The position numbers were made by a program, and so were the translations under genes. Below are positions 51,384 through 60,110 of a stretch of DNA of 64,000 nucleotides, piece after piece (position 1 is the first letter of the stretch; each line of letters opens with the position of its first letter). The notes under the pieces are model-generated. The model was not told the origin of the DNA. It saw only the letters and a program-made list of their open reading frames with translations, and searched no databases. This DNA comes from Sphingosinicella sp041621755 (GTDB taxonomy: Bacteria > Pseudomonadota > Alphaproteobacteria > Sphingomonadales > Sphingomonadaceae): positions 1-64,000 of the forward strand of contig JBFKAE010000001.1 in assembly GCA_041621755.1 (NCBI GenBank). The letters run 5' to 3'.

Positions 51384-52034
51384 ATGCGCGGCGTCACTCT
51401 GGATAATTTGCTTACAGCCGCCCTGACCGGGCAGCCCTACCACCAACTCCGTCTCGGCCGCGAAGCCAAGCGCTACGCGCGTCGCATCACTAATCGCGCT
51501 TGCCCCGATTTCCCCGAAGATCGCCACGAGGAGGTCGCCCATGAGGCGTTCGTTGCGCTATGGTGGCGCGGCGCCGGTGTCCTGTCCCAAGGCACGGCAC
51601 TAAACGCGTTCCGCAAGGCCGTAATCGCGGCTGTCCGTACCGTCCGCCGCGATTATGCCGCGCCAGGAGATCGCACACGCCCGCCGTCCCGCATGGCACC
51701 GCCCGCTCCGTCGCGCGTCGCGGCCGAGCACATCGGCATGATCCCCGACGGCGAGACGCTGGCCCATGCAACCATGACCAAGGGCGAGCATAGCTATCTC
51801 GATCTCGATCGCCTGCCATCTGCAGAGGCGACTGCAGAAATCGCAGCGATCGAAACGCGGATCGACCTCGAGCGCATCGTCGCCACCGCACCCACGCCGG
51901 TTGCGACAGCACTCAAGCTCATCCACCTCGACGACATCCCCGTCGCCGAGGTGGCCAAAGTCGTCGCTCTAAGCCGCTTCCAACTCCATCGCCGGATCGG
52001 CGCCTTCCAGGCGATGTGGGCTGCGGCGGCCTGA
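51384..52034 (+). CDS. Sigma-70-like protein between the two GHKL genes
   Basis: 216 residues. The N-terminal part resembles sigma region 2: LGREAKRYARRITNRACPDF, PEDRHEEVAHEAFVALWWRG, FRKAVIAAVRTVRRDYAAPG. A low-complexity Pro/Arg linker follows (about 95-110) and the C-terminal part (ERIVATAPTPVATALKLIHL, then IPVAEVAKVVALSRFQLHRR) resembles region 4 with its HTH. It may be a real alternative sigma factor or a sigma-like DNA-binding subunit of the complex. The ATG is preceded by AAAGGAG; the next gene starts 1 base after its stop. Confidence 0.72.
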   Translation: MRGVTLDNLLTAALTGQPYHQLRLGREAKRYARRITNRACPDFPEDRHEEVAHEAFVALWWRGAGVLSQGTALNAFRKAVIAAVRTVRRDYAAPGDRTRPPSRMAPPAPSRVAAEHIGMIPDGETLAHATMTKGEHSYLDLDRLPSAEATAEIAAIETRIDLERIVATAPTPVATALKLIHLDDIPVAEVAKVVALSRFQLHRRIGAFQAMWAAAA

Positions 52035-52035
52035 G

Positions 52036-53727
52036 ATGGCGGAGGATAACGGTGTGCGGGGGGCGGGCATCGGCGCGGTGCTCGCCGCCCAGCGGGATTA
52101 CGCGGCGGCAAGCCGCGAAAGGTCCAAGTTCGGGTTGATGGTGCCGGAAGCCTTTGTTCGAGGCATCCGGGATCTTGGCTATCGGAGCAACGGCGACGCG
52201 ATCGCCGAACTGATCGATAACGCGTTGCAGGCCTACGCCAATCGCATCGACATCAGTTTTGGCTATGACGGTACGACGTCGGTCAAAAAGCCAACCCAGG
52301 TGGCAGTGATCGACAATGGGCACGGTATGGAGCCCGACATGATCCGCATGGCGGTCATGTGGGGCGGCACGCACCGCGAAAATGACCGCAGCGGGCTGGG
52401 GCGCTACGGCTATGGCCTGCCGTGCGCCTCGGTGAGCTTGGGCCGGCGCTTCACCGTCTATTCGGCGACGCTCGGCGGTGCTTGGCATTGCGTCAGGCTT
52501 GATCTCGACGCTCTTGCCGAAGGTGCCTATACCGACGCACATGGCGATATCGTCGTGCCGCCGGCAACGGTTGCGACGCTGCCGCCATTTGTTGCCGAAC
52601 AGATTTCGCAAGCGCATCCGGAGGGTTGGCGCTCCGGCACGGTCATCCTAATCGATAAACTCGACCGACTTGAATGGTCAACCGCGCAGGGTCTGCGCGA
52701 AAATCTATGCCGGCAATTCGGTGTGACGTACCATAAGCTTCGGAATGAAGCGGCGATCTTTGTTGATAATGACTTCGTCGAACCGATCGACCCGCTGTTC
52801 TTGACGGCCGATTTCCATTTGTTCGATCATGACGACGACCGAGCAGTCGCTATCGATCCGATCCGGGTTGAGGTGCGTGATTCCGATGAAGGGAATTTCT
52901 GCGGCGCAATGACCCTTCGATATGCTTGGCTGCCGCCAAGCTTCGGATCAGTTGACAAGGCTCGCGACGCGGTCGGTCTCAATTCCAATCCGCGATTTGC
53001 CATCATGAAGGATTTTAACGGGATCATTTTCAGTCGGAACGGCCGTCTCATCGACGTGCAGACTCGCACACCTTGGACTACTTTCATCAACAACGACCGC
53101 TACATCAAGGTCGAGCTAGAATTCTCGGCGACGCTCGACGAGATGTTCGGCGTGACCACGTCAAAGCAGCAGGTCACCGTTTCCTCCCGCATCTGGGAGT
53201 TGCTACAGCAAGCTGGCCTGCCGAAGGCGATCGAGCAGTTACGTGGTAAGGTCAAGGACGCCAAGCTTGTGCGGCGTCTCGCCGCCCTCTCGCCTCGACC
53301 GGGCGAGCAGAACCTGTCCGAACGCGCCATGGGGCAGACGGCTGAACTTGCCTTCGGCCATCAGCGGCAGTTCGACTTTGGTCTGCGAGCATCGCCTTAT
53401 CGTCTGCGTTTTGAAAATCTCCCCGGACAGGCCTTTTTCCGGGTCGATCGCGCGGGCGGAGCGCGCACGCTCCACATAAACACTGCGCACCGCTTTTACG
53501 AAGACATCTATGACGGGCCGTCGGCTACTCAAGAGGTACGGACGGCTTTGGAAATCCTGTTGTTCAGCTTTGGTGACGGGCTGCTCGGCGAGAGCGAGGA
53601 GCGCGGCGCGATCCAGGTCGAACTCTGGTCGCGGAGGCTGGAGCTTGCGCTCGGCATGATGGCCCAGCATCTAACCGAAAGCGAAGACATCGATATCGGC
53701 CCATCTTCGTGGATCGATGCCGTCTAG
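52036..53727 (+). CDS. GHKL ATPase, cargo copy 2
   Basis: 563 residues. N-box NGDAIAELIDNALQAYANRI (Glu58, Asn62), G1 VIDNGHGMEPDMIRMAVMWG (about 92-111), G2 SGLGRYGYGLPCASVSLG. The C-terminal 120 residues (LHINTAHRFYEDIYDGPSAT, EVRTALEILLFSFGDGLLGE) correspond in position and type to the C-terminus of the first GHKL protein, so the two are paralogues. It is shorter, without the coiled-coil-like insertion. Begins 1 base after the sigma-like gene and overlaps the DruA-like gene by 11 bases. Confidence 0.82.
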   Translation: MAEDNGVRGAGIGAVLAAQRDYAAASRERSKFGLMVPEAFVRGIRDLGYRSNGDAIAELIDNALQAYANRIDISFGYDGTTSVKKPTQVAVIDNGHGMEPDMIRMAVMWGGTHRENDRSGLGRYGYGLPCASVSLGRRFTVYSATLGGAWHCVRLDLDALAEGAYTDAHGDIVVPPATVATLPPFVAEQISQAHPEGWRSGTVILIDKLDRLEWSTAQGLRENLCRQFGVTYHKLRNEAAIFVDNDFVEPIDPLFLTADFHLFDHDDDRAVAIDPIRVEVRDSDEGNFCGAMTLRYAWLPPSFGSVDKARDAVGLNSNPRFAIMKDFNGIIFSRNGRLIDVQTRTPWTTFINNDRYIKVELEFSATLDEMFGVTTSKQQVTVSSRIWELLQQAGLPKAIEQLRGKVKDAKLVRRLAALSPRPGEQNLSERAMGQTAELAFGHQRQFDFGLRASPYRLRFENLPGQAFFRVDRAGGARTLHINTAHRFYEDIYDGPSATQEVRTALEILLFSFGDGLLGESEERGAIQVELWSRRLELALGMMAQHLTESEDIDIGPSSWIDAV

Positions 53728-55828
53728 TCTTGCAACGCACAATTTGCGATACAGAGCGTGGCCGCCAGCGCGGCCGCAATCTGATTCTGGAGGCTGGGTG
53801 TCCGCGAGCAAAACGATTTTTGAACCAGCGCGGTCGCGGGCCTTTTCTCCCTTCCTTGCGCCGAACGAACATCAGCGTCTTCAGCAAGTTATCGATTTCA
53901 CCGGTCCGTCAGCTCCTGGTTTTGCCGATGAATTGCGCGCGCTTGCGCGCCGCTTTGTGGATGATGGGGATAGCCTGAAGCTGCGCGCGATCTGCCTTCT
54001 TTTGGCGGACCTTTTTGAGCAGGGCTGGTCCGTTAGCACCGGCGACGATGGCGGCTTCCGTTTTCAGCCGCCCGGTCTTGCGCGCGGTGCGGCGGAGACC
54101 GTTGATGACATCAAGGCACGTGTCCGCTTGACCATGCAGATGGCTCGTTTGCGCCAACTTGCCGAGCCGTCAGTGCGGGCGTTCCTCGAACGCACCGAGA
54201 AGCGCCGCATTCGCCACGGCATAAAGGGATCAGTGATTGATCTTATCGACGATGGATCCGCGCTTGCCGGTGAACTGACGACGATTAATAACCTCCCGGT
54301 CGAGGATCAGGAAGCAGCGCTAGCTCGCCTCGTCGATCCGGTGATCGAAATCTGTGAAGCTGGGCGACACTGTGCCGATACCGGACTGCCTCTCATCGAT
54401 ATTTGGCGCTATTTCCGCCACACTTGGGCACATGAGTATCGGTCGATCCCCGGTCGGCAGATGCTCGTATTGATTCGTAATGCTGCTCGACCGAATCGGC
54501 CGGTGATGGGCATTGCGATGCTAGCGAGCCCGGTGATGAGGCTAACCGCGCGCGATCAATGGATCGGCTGGCTGCCGGATAGCGCGAAACAACTCTATGA
54601 GGAGGGTTGCTGGACGGCGACCGCCTTCGCGCACGCCATCTGGAATCGCATGCAGGCGTCGATCGAAGAAATTCGGTGGGACGATCTCGCGAGCGAAGCG
54701 GAGGTTCGATCGCCAAGTGAAGCGGTCGTGTTCCGTTTGGAGCAACGTGCCGCTGGCGCTGCGGCTGCGCGCGAAGCCGAGTTGAAAGTTCATTTCGAAA
54801 CCGAACGCGGATTGGGCGACGCGGTCCGCCCGCATCGCGGAAACGTCAAATCGGCAACTGAGGGTGCCGACTGGCTAGAGGCTTCGAACGACCTGCTGTT
54901 CGTGCGCAAACGTGCCGAAGGTCTGGCGAAGCTGCTCTTCGCTAAATGTGTATTCCGGGCTGCCAAGCTGAAGCGTACCCCGACAAAGGCGCTGAAGTTT
55001 CTCTTCGAAAGCCGGGACGGGAAGCGCGCGCTCGACACCGTGCTGGCGGAATTTCGTAAGGCTGGGTTGTCTAGCGAAGTTGCGGACGTCAGCATTTGCG
55101 GCGCCGTCCACCCATATAACGAGTTGCTGTCGGGCAAACTGGTCGCCCTGCTGCTTGCCTCGCAGGAGGTGCGCGAAGCCTATGCCCGCCGCTACGGCGG
55201 CCAGATCAGCATCATCGCATCGCAGATGGCCGGCCGGCCAATAGTAAAATCCGCCAATCTCAAGCTGATTACGACAACCAGTCTCTATGGCGTGGGGTCG
55301 AGTCAGTACAACCGGCTCGTCCTTCGCGCTGCCGACCATGACGGGCTCCATCATGACCTGCGCTGGGGTGCGATTGGCAAGAGTCTGACTGGCGGCTTCG
55401 GCACGCTACACCTTGGACAGGAGACTGCCCAGGCACTTAGGTCGATGGCATTCGAGCGCCACGATGCGCGGCGAGTCAACAATCGCTTCGGTGAAGGCAC
55501 GAGTCCTCGCCTACGGCAAATCCGCGAAGGGCTCGATGCGCTTGGCATCAAGAGTGACGCCATCTTGCATCATGCAACGCCGCGCATTTTCTACGGCTGT
55601 GAACTGATCGCCGGCGCGCGCGATGCGCTTTTGGGGCTCGACAACGGCGATGGCGCCGCGCCAAGCGCCGCGGTAATCGCTGATGCATGGCGGAAGCGCT
55701 GGCTGACTAAGCGCATCCGGCGCGAGGAGACACGCATGGCACTGGCCCGGCTCGGGCCGGTCAGCGTACGGGCTAGCCTTCATGCCGATCCCGATGGGCA
55801 GTTTCGCCTGCCTATCGACCCTGCATAG
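53717..55828 (+). CDS. DUF4338/DruA-like protein
   Basis: 703 residues. Two blocks fit DUF4338 (DruA of Druantia): MLVLIRNAARPNRPVMGIAM, then ASPVMRLTARDQWIGWLPDS (about 250-290) and LITTTSLYGVGSSQYNRLVL (about 515). Further on are GFGTLHLGQETAQALRSMAF, NRFGEGTSPRLRQIREGLDA and FYGCELIAGARDALLG. No nuclease motif that I can name. The ATG at 53717 overlaps the GHKL stop; an in-frame GTG near 53798 is an alternative start. Last gene of the cargo; 230 bp of apparently non-coding DNA lead to trbB. Confidence 0.72.
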   Translation: MPSSLATHNLRYRAWPPARPQSDSGGWVSASKTIFEPARSRAFSPFLAPNEHQRLQQVIDFTGPSAPGFADELRALARRFVDDGDSLKLRAICLLLADLFEQGWSVSTGDDGGFRFQPPGLARGAAETVDDIKARVRLTMQMARLRQLAEPSVRAFLERTEKRRIRHGIKGSVIDLIDDGSALAGELTTINNLPVEDQEAALARLVDPVIEICEAGRHCADTGLPLIDIWRYFRHTWAHEYRSIPGRQMLVLIRNAARPNRPVMGIAMLASPVMRLTARDQWIGWLPDSAKQLYEEGCWTATAFAHAIWNRMQASIEEIRWDDLASEAEVRSPSEAVVFRLEQRAAGAAAAREAELKVHFETERGLGDAVRPHRGNVKSATEGADWLEASNDLLFVRKRAEGLAKLLFAKCVFRAAKLKRTPTKALKFLFESRDGKRALDTVLAEFRKAGLSSEVADVSICGAVHPYNELLSGKLVALLLASQEVREAYARRYGGQISIIASQMAGRPIVKSANLKLITTTSLYGVGSSQYNRLVLRAADHDGLHHDLRWGAIGKSLTGGFGTLHLGQETAQALRSMAFERHDARRVNNRFGEGTSPRLRQIREGLDALGIKSDAILHHATPRIFYGCELIAGARDALLGLDNGDGAAPSAAVIADAWRKRWLTKRIRREETRMALARLGPVSVRASLHADPDGQFRLPIDPA

Positions 55829-56057
55829 ACGCACTTTGATAACTTACGGCCGCTCGATGCTTTGACCTCCGAAATGCGGACTGTTCAGGTCGTCCCCAAT
55901 TCCCGAAGAGGCGAGTTCCAACTTCGCCAGCGCTTCTGCCTTTTCGCCACGTTACGCCAACTGAAACAAGCTGTTGCGTACCCGCTCGTTGATGTCTCTT
56001 TGATCCGCCTCGCGAGCGCAACCGGTGGTCGGCTGCCTCATTTGTACGGGGCATCCC

Positions 56058-57041
56058 ATGAGCGTCATCCCCATCCAATCGCAAGCATCGTCGCGCGGCG
56101 CGCGCATGTTGCGGACGGCGCTCGGGCCGGAGATCGCAGCGTGGCTTGAAGACGCTTCGGTCATCGAAGTCATGCTCAATCCCGACGGTCGTCTGTGGAT
56201 CGACCGGCTGGGAGCCGGGATCGCCGATACGGGGAGCGGGATGTCCGCTTCCGACGGCGAGCGGATCATCCGCCTGGTCGCGCACCATGTCGGGGCCGAG
56301 GTCCATGCCAAGGCTCCGCGGGTCTCGGCCGAGCTTCCCGATACGGGGGAGCGGTTCGAGGGGCTGTTGCCGCCGGTCGTGGCTGCACCGAGTTTCGCGA
56401 TCCGCAAGCCCGCCGTAGCAGTATTCACGCTCGCCGATTATGTCGCGGCGGAGATCATGTCCGGGTGGCAGGCAGAGGCGCTGATCGACGCGATCGCTGC
56501 CCGCAAGAATATTCTGGTGGCCGGCGGAACCTCGACTGGCAAGACGACCCTTACCAACGCGCTGCTTGCCGAAGTCGCAAAGACCGACGACCGTGTGGTC
56601 CTAATCGAAGACACCCGTGAGCTGCAATGTGCAGCGCCCAACCTCGTGTCGCTGCGGACCAAAGACGGCGTTGCGAACCTCTCCGATCTGGTTCGCTCCG
56701 CGCTGCGGCTGCGGCCTGACCGCATTCCCATCGGCGAGGTGCGCGGCGCGGAAGCGCTCGACCTGCTCAAAGCCTGGGGCACCGGCCATCCCGGCGGCGT
56801 CGGCACGATCCACGCCGGGTCCGCGCTCGGCACGCTGCGGCGCATGGAACAGCTCATCCAGGAAAGCGTGGTCACCGTGCCGCGCGCGCTGATCGCCGAG
56901 ACCATCGACGTCATCGCCGTGCTGGTGCGCGATGGCACCGGTCGGCGGCTCGCCGAACTCGCTCAGGTCACCGGGCTCGATGCCCACGGCGACTACCGCA
57001 TCCTTCCCATCACCCACCAAGCCAAAGGAGTCTCTTCGTGA
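56058..57041 (+). CDS. trbB: Conjugative transfer ATPase TrbB
   Basis: 327 residues, VirB11-like secretion ATPase: NPDGRLWIDRLGAGIADTG, Walker A VAGGTSTGKTTLTNALLAEV (about 155-162), VVLIEDTRELQCAAPNLVSL, RPDRIPIGEVRGAEALDLLK and TGHPGGVGTIHAGSALGTLR. Powers the Trb channel. The ATG at 56058 gives the usual family start; an in-frame ATG at 56025 has poor upstream sequence. First gene of the secretion operon, after the cargo. Confidence 0.93.
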   Translation: MSVIPIQSQASSRGARMLRTALGPEIAAWLEDASVIEVMLNPDGRLWIDRLGAGIADTGSGMSASDGERIIRLVAHHVGAEVHAKAPRVSAELPDTGERFEGLLPPVVAAPSFAIRKPAVAVFTLADYVAAEIMSGWQAEALIDAIAARKNILVAGGTSTGKTTLTNALLAEVAKTDDRVVLIEDTRELQCAAPNLVSLRTKDGVANLSDLVRSALRLRPDRIPIGEVRGAEALDLLKAWGTGHPGGVGTIHAGSALGTLRRMEQLIQESVVTVPRALIAETIDVIAVLVRDGTGRRLAELAQVTGLDAHGDYRILPITHQAKGVSS

Positions 57042-57370
57042 TCCAGACCATTTCGCGCGCGCGTGCCCGTCTTTCCGCTGCCACGCTCGGCAGCTTTGTT
57101 GCCCTTTCCGTCGCCATGCCCGCCCATGCGGCGGGTTCGTCGATGCCGTGGGAAGCGCCGCTGCAGTCGATCCTCGAATCCATCCAGGGCCCGGTCGCCA
57201 AGATCGTCGCGGTCATGATTATCATCGCGACCGGCCTCGCGCTCGCCTTCGGCGATACTTCGGGCGGTGCACGGCGGATGATCCAGATCGTGTTCGGCCT
57301 GTCGATCGCCTTCGCCGCCTCGTCCTTCTTCTTGTCGTTCTTCTCGTTCGGCGGCGGAGCGCTGGTCTGA
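57038..57370 (+). CDS. trbC: Conjugative pilin TrbC
   Basis: 110 residues: signal peptide ending near HAAGSSMPWEAPLQSILESI, then two hydrophobic helices (GPVAKIVAVMIIIATGLALA and MIQIVFGLSIAFAASSFFLS). Maturation by the TraF peptidase (25543) is expected. GTG start overlapping the trbB stop (GTGA). Confidence 0.9.
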   Translation: MIQTISRARARLSAATLGSFVALSVAMPAHAAGSSMPWEAPLQSILESIQGPVAKIVAVMIIIATGLALAFGDTSGGARRMIQIVFGLSIAFAASSFFLSFFSFGGGALV

Positions 57371-57645
57371 TGGAAAACGCGCCGCCCGAGGCAGTGCCGG
57401 GCTTTGTAGTGCCGGTTCACCGCGCGCTAACCGAGCATATCCTGCTCGGCGGCGCGCCGCGCGGGCTCGCCATCGCCAATGCGACGCTGGCCGCTGCGAT
57501 CGGGCTGGGCCTGCGGCTGTGGATCGCCGGCGTCGTGATCTTTGCATTGGGCCACATGGTCTCGGTCTGGGCGGCGCGGCGCGATCCCCAATTCGTCGAT
57601 GTCGCGCGGCGGCATCTGCGCTTTCCCACCTATTTGAGGGTCTGA
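57370..57645 (+). CDS. trbD: Conjugative transfer protein TrbD
   Basis: 91 residues: VPGFVVPVHRALTEHILLGG APRGLAIANATLAAAIGLGL, split as shown, and a second hydrophobic helix (IAGVVIFALGHMVSVWAARR). VirB3-like inner-membrane protein. Overlaps the trbC stop by 1 base and is followed 4 bases later by trbE. Confidence 0.9.
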   Translation: MENAPPEAVPGFVVPVHRALTEHILLGGAPRGLAIANATLAAAIGLGLRLWIAGVVIFALGHMVSVWAARRDPQFVDVARRHLRFPTYLRV

Positions 57646-57649
57646 GCCG

Positions 57650-60106
57650 ATGCTCTCGCTTCGCGAATACAGGAACAAAGCCGACCGGCTCGCGGATTTC
57701 CTGCCCTGGGCGGCGCTCGTCGCGCCGGGCGTGGTACTCAACAAGGATGGCAGCTTTCAGCGTTCGGCCCGCTTTCGCGGTCCTGATCTCGACAGCGCGA
57801 CGCCCGCCGAACTGATCGCGACGACCGCGCGGCTCAACAGCGCGCTGCGCCGGCTGGGTTCGGGCTGGGCGATCTTCGTCGAAGCCGTGCGCCGCCCGGC
57901 GCAGGACTATCCCGAAAGTGACTTCCCCGATCCAGCTTCGGCACTGGTCGAACGCGAACGCGCGGCGCAATTTGCCGAAGAAGGCGCGCATTTCGAAAGC
58001 GGCTATTATCTGACCCTGCTGTGGATGCCGCCCGCAGAGGATGCCGCGCGCGCCGAAAGCTGGCTCTACGAAGGCAAGGCCGAGAAGGGCATCAACCCCA
58101 AGGAACTGCTCGATCTCTTCATCGACCGCACCGACCGGCTGCTGCGACTGGTCGAAGGCTTCGTGCCCGAGGTCCGATGGCTCGATGACAGCGAAACGCT
58201 GACCTACCTGCACAGCTGCATTTCTACACGCAGCCACCGCGTTCGGGTTCCCGAAACCCCGATGCACCTCGATGCGCTGCTGGCCGACGAGCCGCTCACC
58301 GGCGGGCTCGAACCGCGTCTGGGCCGCGCCCATCTGCGCACACTCACCGTGGTCGGCTTTCCGAGCAGCACCTTCCCGGGCCTGCTCGATGAACTCAACC
58401 GGCTCGCCTTCGCTTACCGCTGGTCGACCCGCGCGGTGATGCTCGACAAGACCGATGCGACCAAGCTGACCGCCAAGATCCGGCGGCAATGGTTCGCCAA
58501 GCGCAAGTCGGTCGCAGCGATCCTCAAGGAGGTGATGACCAACGAGGCTTCGACCCTGCTCGACAGCGATGCCTCGAACAAGGCCGCAGACGCCGATGCG
58601 GCACTGCAGGAGCTTGGCGCCGATCATGTCGGCCAGGCCTACGTCACCGCCACGGTCACCGTCTGGGACGAGGACCCCGCGCTCGCGGCCGAGAAGCTGC
58701 GGCTGGTCGAGAAAGTCATCCAGGGCCGCGATTTCACCGTGATCGTCGAGGGCATGAACGCGGTCGAAGCGTGGCTCGGCTCGCTCCCCGGCCATGTCTA
58801 CGCCAATGTCCGCACGCCGCCAATTTCCACGCTCAACCTCGCCCACATGATCCCCCTCTCAGCCGTATGGGCCGGGCCGGAACGGGACGAACACTTTGCT
58901 GCCCCTCCGCTCTTCTATGCGCGGACGGAAGGCTCAACCCCGTTCCGGTTTTCCCTGCATGTCGGCGACGTCGGCCATACGCTGATCGTCGGGCCGACCG
59001 GTGCGGGCAAGTCTGTGCTGCTGGCGTTGATGGCGCTGCAGTTCCGGCGCTACGAACGCGCCCAGGTCTTTGCGTTCGATTTCGGTGGCTCGATCCGTGC
59101 CGCCGCGCTCGCCTGCGGTGGCGACTGGCAGGACTTGGGCACCAGCCTTTCCGAAGACAGTGCGGGCGCAGTGCTGTTGCAGCCGCTGGCGCGGATCGAC
59201 GAGCCGGCCGAGCGCAACTGGGCGGCCGAATGGTTGCAGGCGATTCTCACATCCGAAGGGGTGACGGTTGATCCGGCCACCAAAGAGCATCTCTGGTCGG
59301 CACTGACCTCGCTCGCCTCTGCCCCGGTTCCCGAACGGACACTGACCGGGCTGGCCGTGCTGCTCCAATCGCAGGCCTTAAAGCAGGCGCTGGCACCCTA
59401 TTGCATCGGCGGGCCGTTCGGACGGCTGCTCGATGCCGAAGTCGAGCACCTTGGCAAAGCAAGTTTCCAGGCCTTCGAGACCGAGGGGCTCACCGGCTCG
59501 GCGGCAGCGCCCGCCGTGCTGTCCTACCTGTTCCACCGGATCGAGGGTCGGCTCGACGGCTCCCCGACGATGATCATCATCGACGAAGGCTGGCTGGTGC
59601 TCGACAGCCCGGCGTTCGCCGCGCAGCTGCGCGAATGGCTCAAGACGCTGCGCAAGAAGAACGCGAGCGTGGTTTTCGCGACGCAGAGCCTTGCCGACAT
59701 CGAGACGAGCGCGATCGCACCGGCCATCATCGAAAGCTGCCCGACCCGCATCTTCCTGCCCAATGAGCGCGCGGTCGAGCCGCAGATCCTTTCGATCTAT
59801 CGCCGCTTCGGGCTCAACGACCGGCAGATCGAGATCGTCGCGCGGGCGACGCCCAAGCGCGACTATTACTGCCAGTCGGCGCGCGGCAACCGGCTGTTCG
59901 AGCTGGGCCTGGGTGAAGTCGCGCTCGCTTACACCGCGACCTCGTCGAAGACCGACCAGCTGGCGATTGCCGAGCTAACGGAAACGCACGGCACGGCCGG
60001 CTTCGCTGCCGCCTGGCTGCGCCATCGCGGCCTCGCCTGGGCCGCCGACATGCTTCCGGTTCCCGAATCCAATCCCCCCGCCCAATTGGGCCAACCCAAG
60101 GAGTAA
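57650..60106 (+). CDS. trbE: Conjugative transfer ATPase TrbE
   Basis: 818 residues, VirB4-like: N-terminal CagE/TrbE domain (YRNKADRLADFLPWAALVAP), Walker A IVGPTGAGKSVLLALMALQF (about 447-455), Walker B PTMIIIDEGWLVLDSPAFAA, and KNASVVFATQSLADIETSAI. Largest motor of the channel. Confidence 0.94.
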   Translation: MLSLREYRNKADRLADFLPWAALVAPGVVLNKDGSFQRSARFRGPDLDSATPAELIATTARLNSALRRLGSGWAIFVEAVRRPAQDYPESDFPDPASALVERERAAQFAEEGAHFESGYYLTLLWMPPAEDAARAESWLYEGKAEKGINPKELLDLFIDRTDRLLRLVEGFVPEVRWLDDSETLTYLHSCISTRSHRVRVPETPMHLDALLADEPLTGGLEPRLGRAHLRTLTVVGFPSSTFPGLLDELNRLAFAYRWSTRAVMLDKTDATKLTAKIRRQWFAKRKSVAAILKEVMTNEASTLLDSDASNKAADADAALQELGADHVGQAYVTATVTVWDEDPALAAEKLRLVEKVIQGRDFTVIVEGMNAVEAWLGSLPGHVYANVRTPPISTLNLAHMIPLSAVWAGPERDEHFAAPPLFYARTEGSTPFRFSLHVGDVGHTLIVGPTGAGKSVLLALMALQFRRYERAQVFAFDFGGSIRAAALACGGDWQDLGTSLSEDSAGAVLLQPLARIDEPAERNWAAEWLQAILTSEGVTVDPATKEHLWSALTSLASAPVPERTLTGLAVLLQSQALKQALAPYCIGGPFGRLLDAEVEHLGKASFQAFETEGLTGSAAAPAVLSYLFHRIEGRLDGSPTMIIIDEGWLVLDSPAFAAQLREWLKTLRKKNASVVFATQSLADIETSAIAPAIIESCPTRIFLPNERAVEPQILSIYRRFGLNDRQIEIVARATPKRDYYCQSARGNRLFELGLGEVALAYTATSSKTDQLAIAELTETHGTAGFAAAWLRHRGLAWAADMLPVPESNPPAQLGQPKE

Positions 60107-60110
60107 TGCC

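Larger units (their letters stand above)
32398..55828. other. Composite putative anti-phage cargo island
   Basis: Ten genes between the CopG-type gene and trbB, none with a conjugative role: DruE-like helicase, NERD helicase, unknown, SNF2 helicase, unknown, HEPN protein, GHKL ATPase, sigma-like protein, GHKL ATPase, DruA-like protein. Two outward strands meet at 41455/41459 (convergent) and 49178/49267 (divergent), so there are three transcription units. Assignment as defence is by domain content and ICE location, not by experiment. Confidence 0.7.

Noticed and set aside
32398..55828. Calling the cargo a canonical DISARM or Druantia locus
   Set aside because: DISARM genes drmB, drmC and the methylase are missing, and the GHKL, sigma-like, HEPN and NERD genes are not members of the Druantia types I know.
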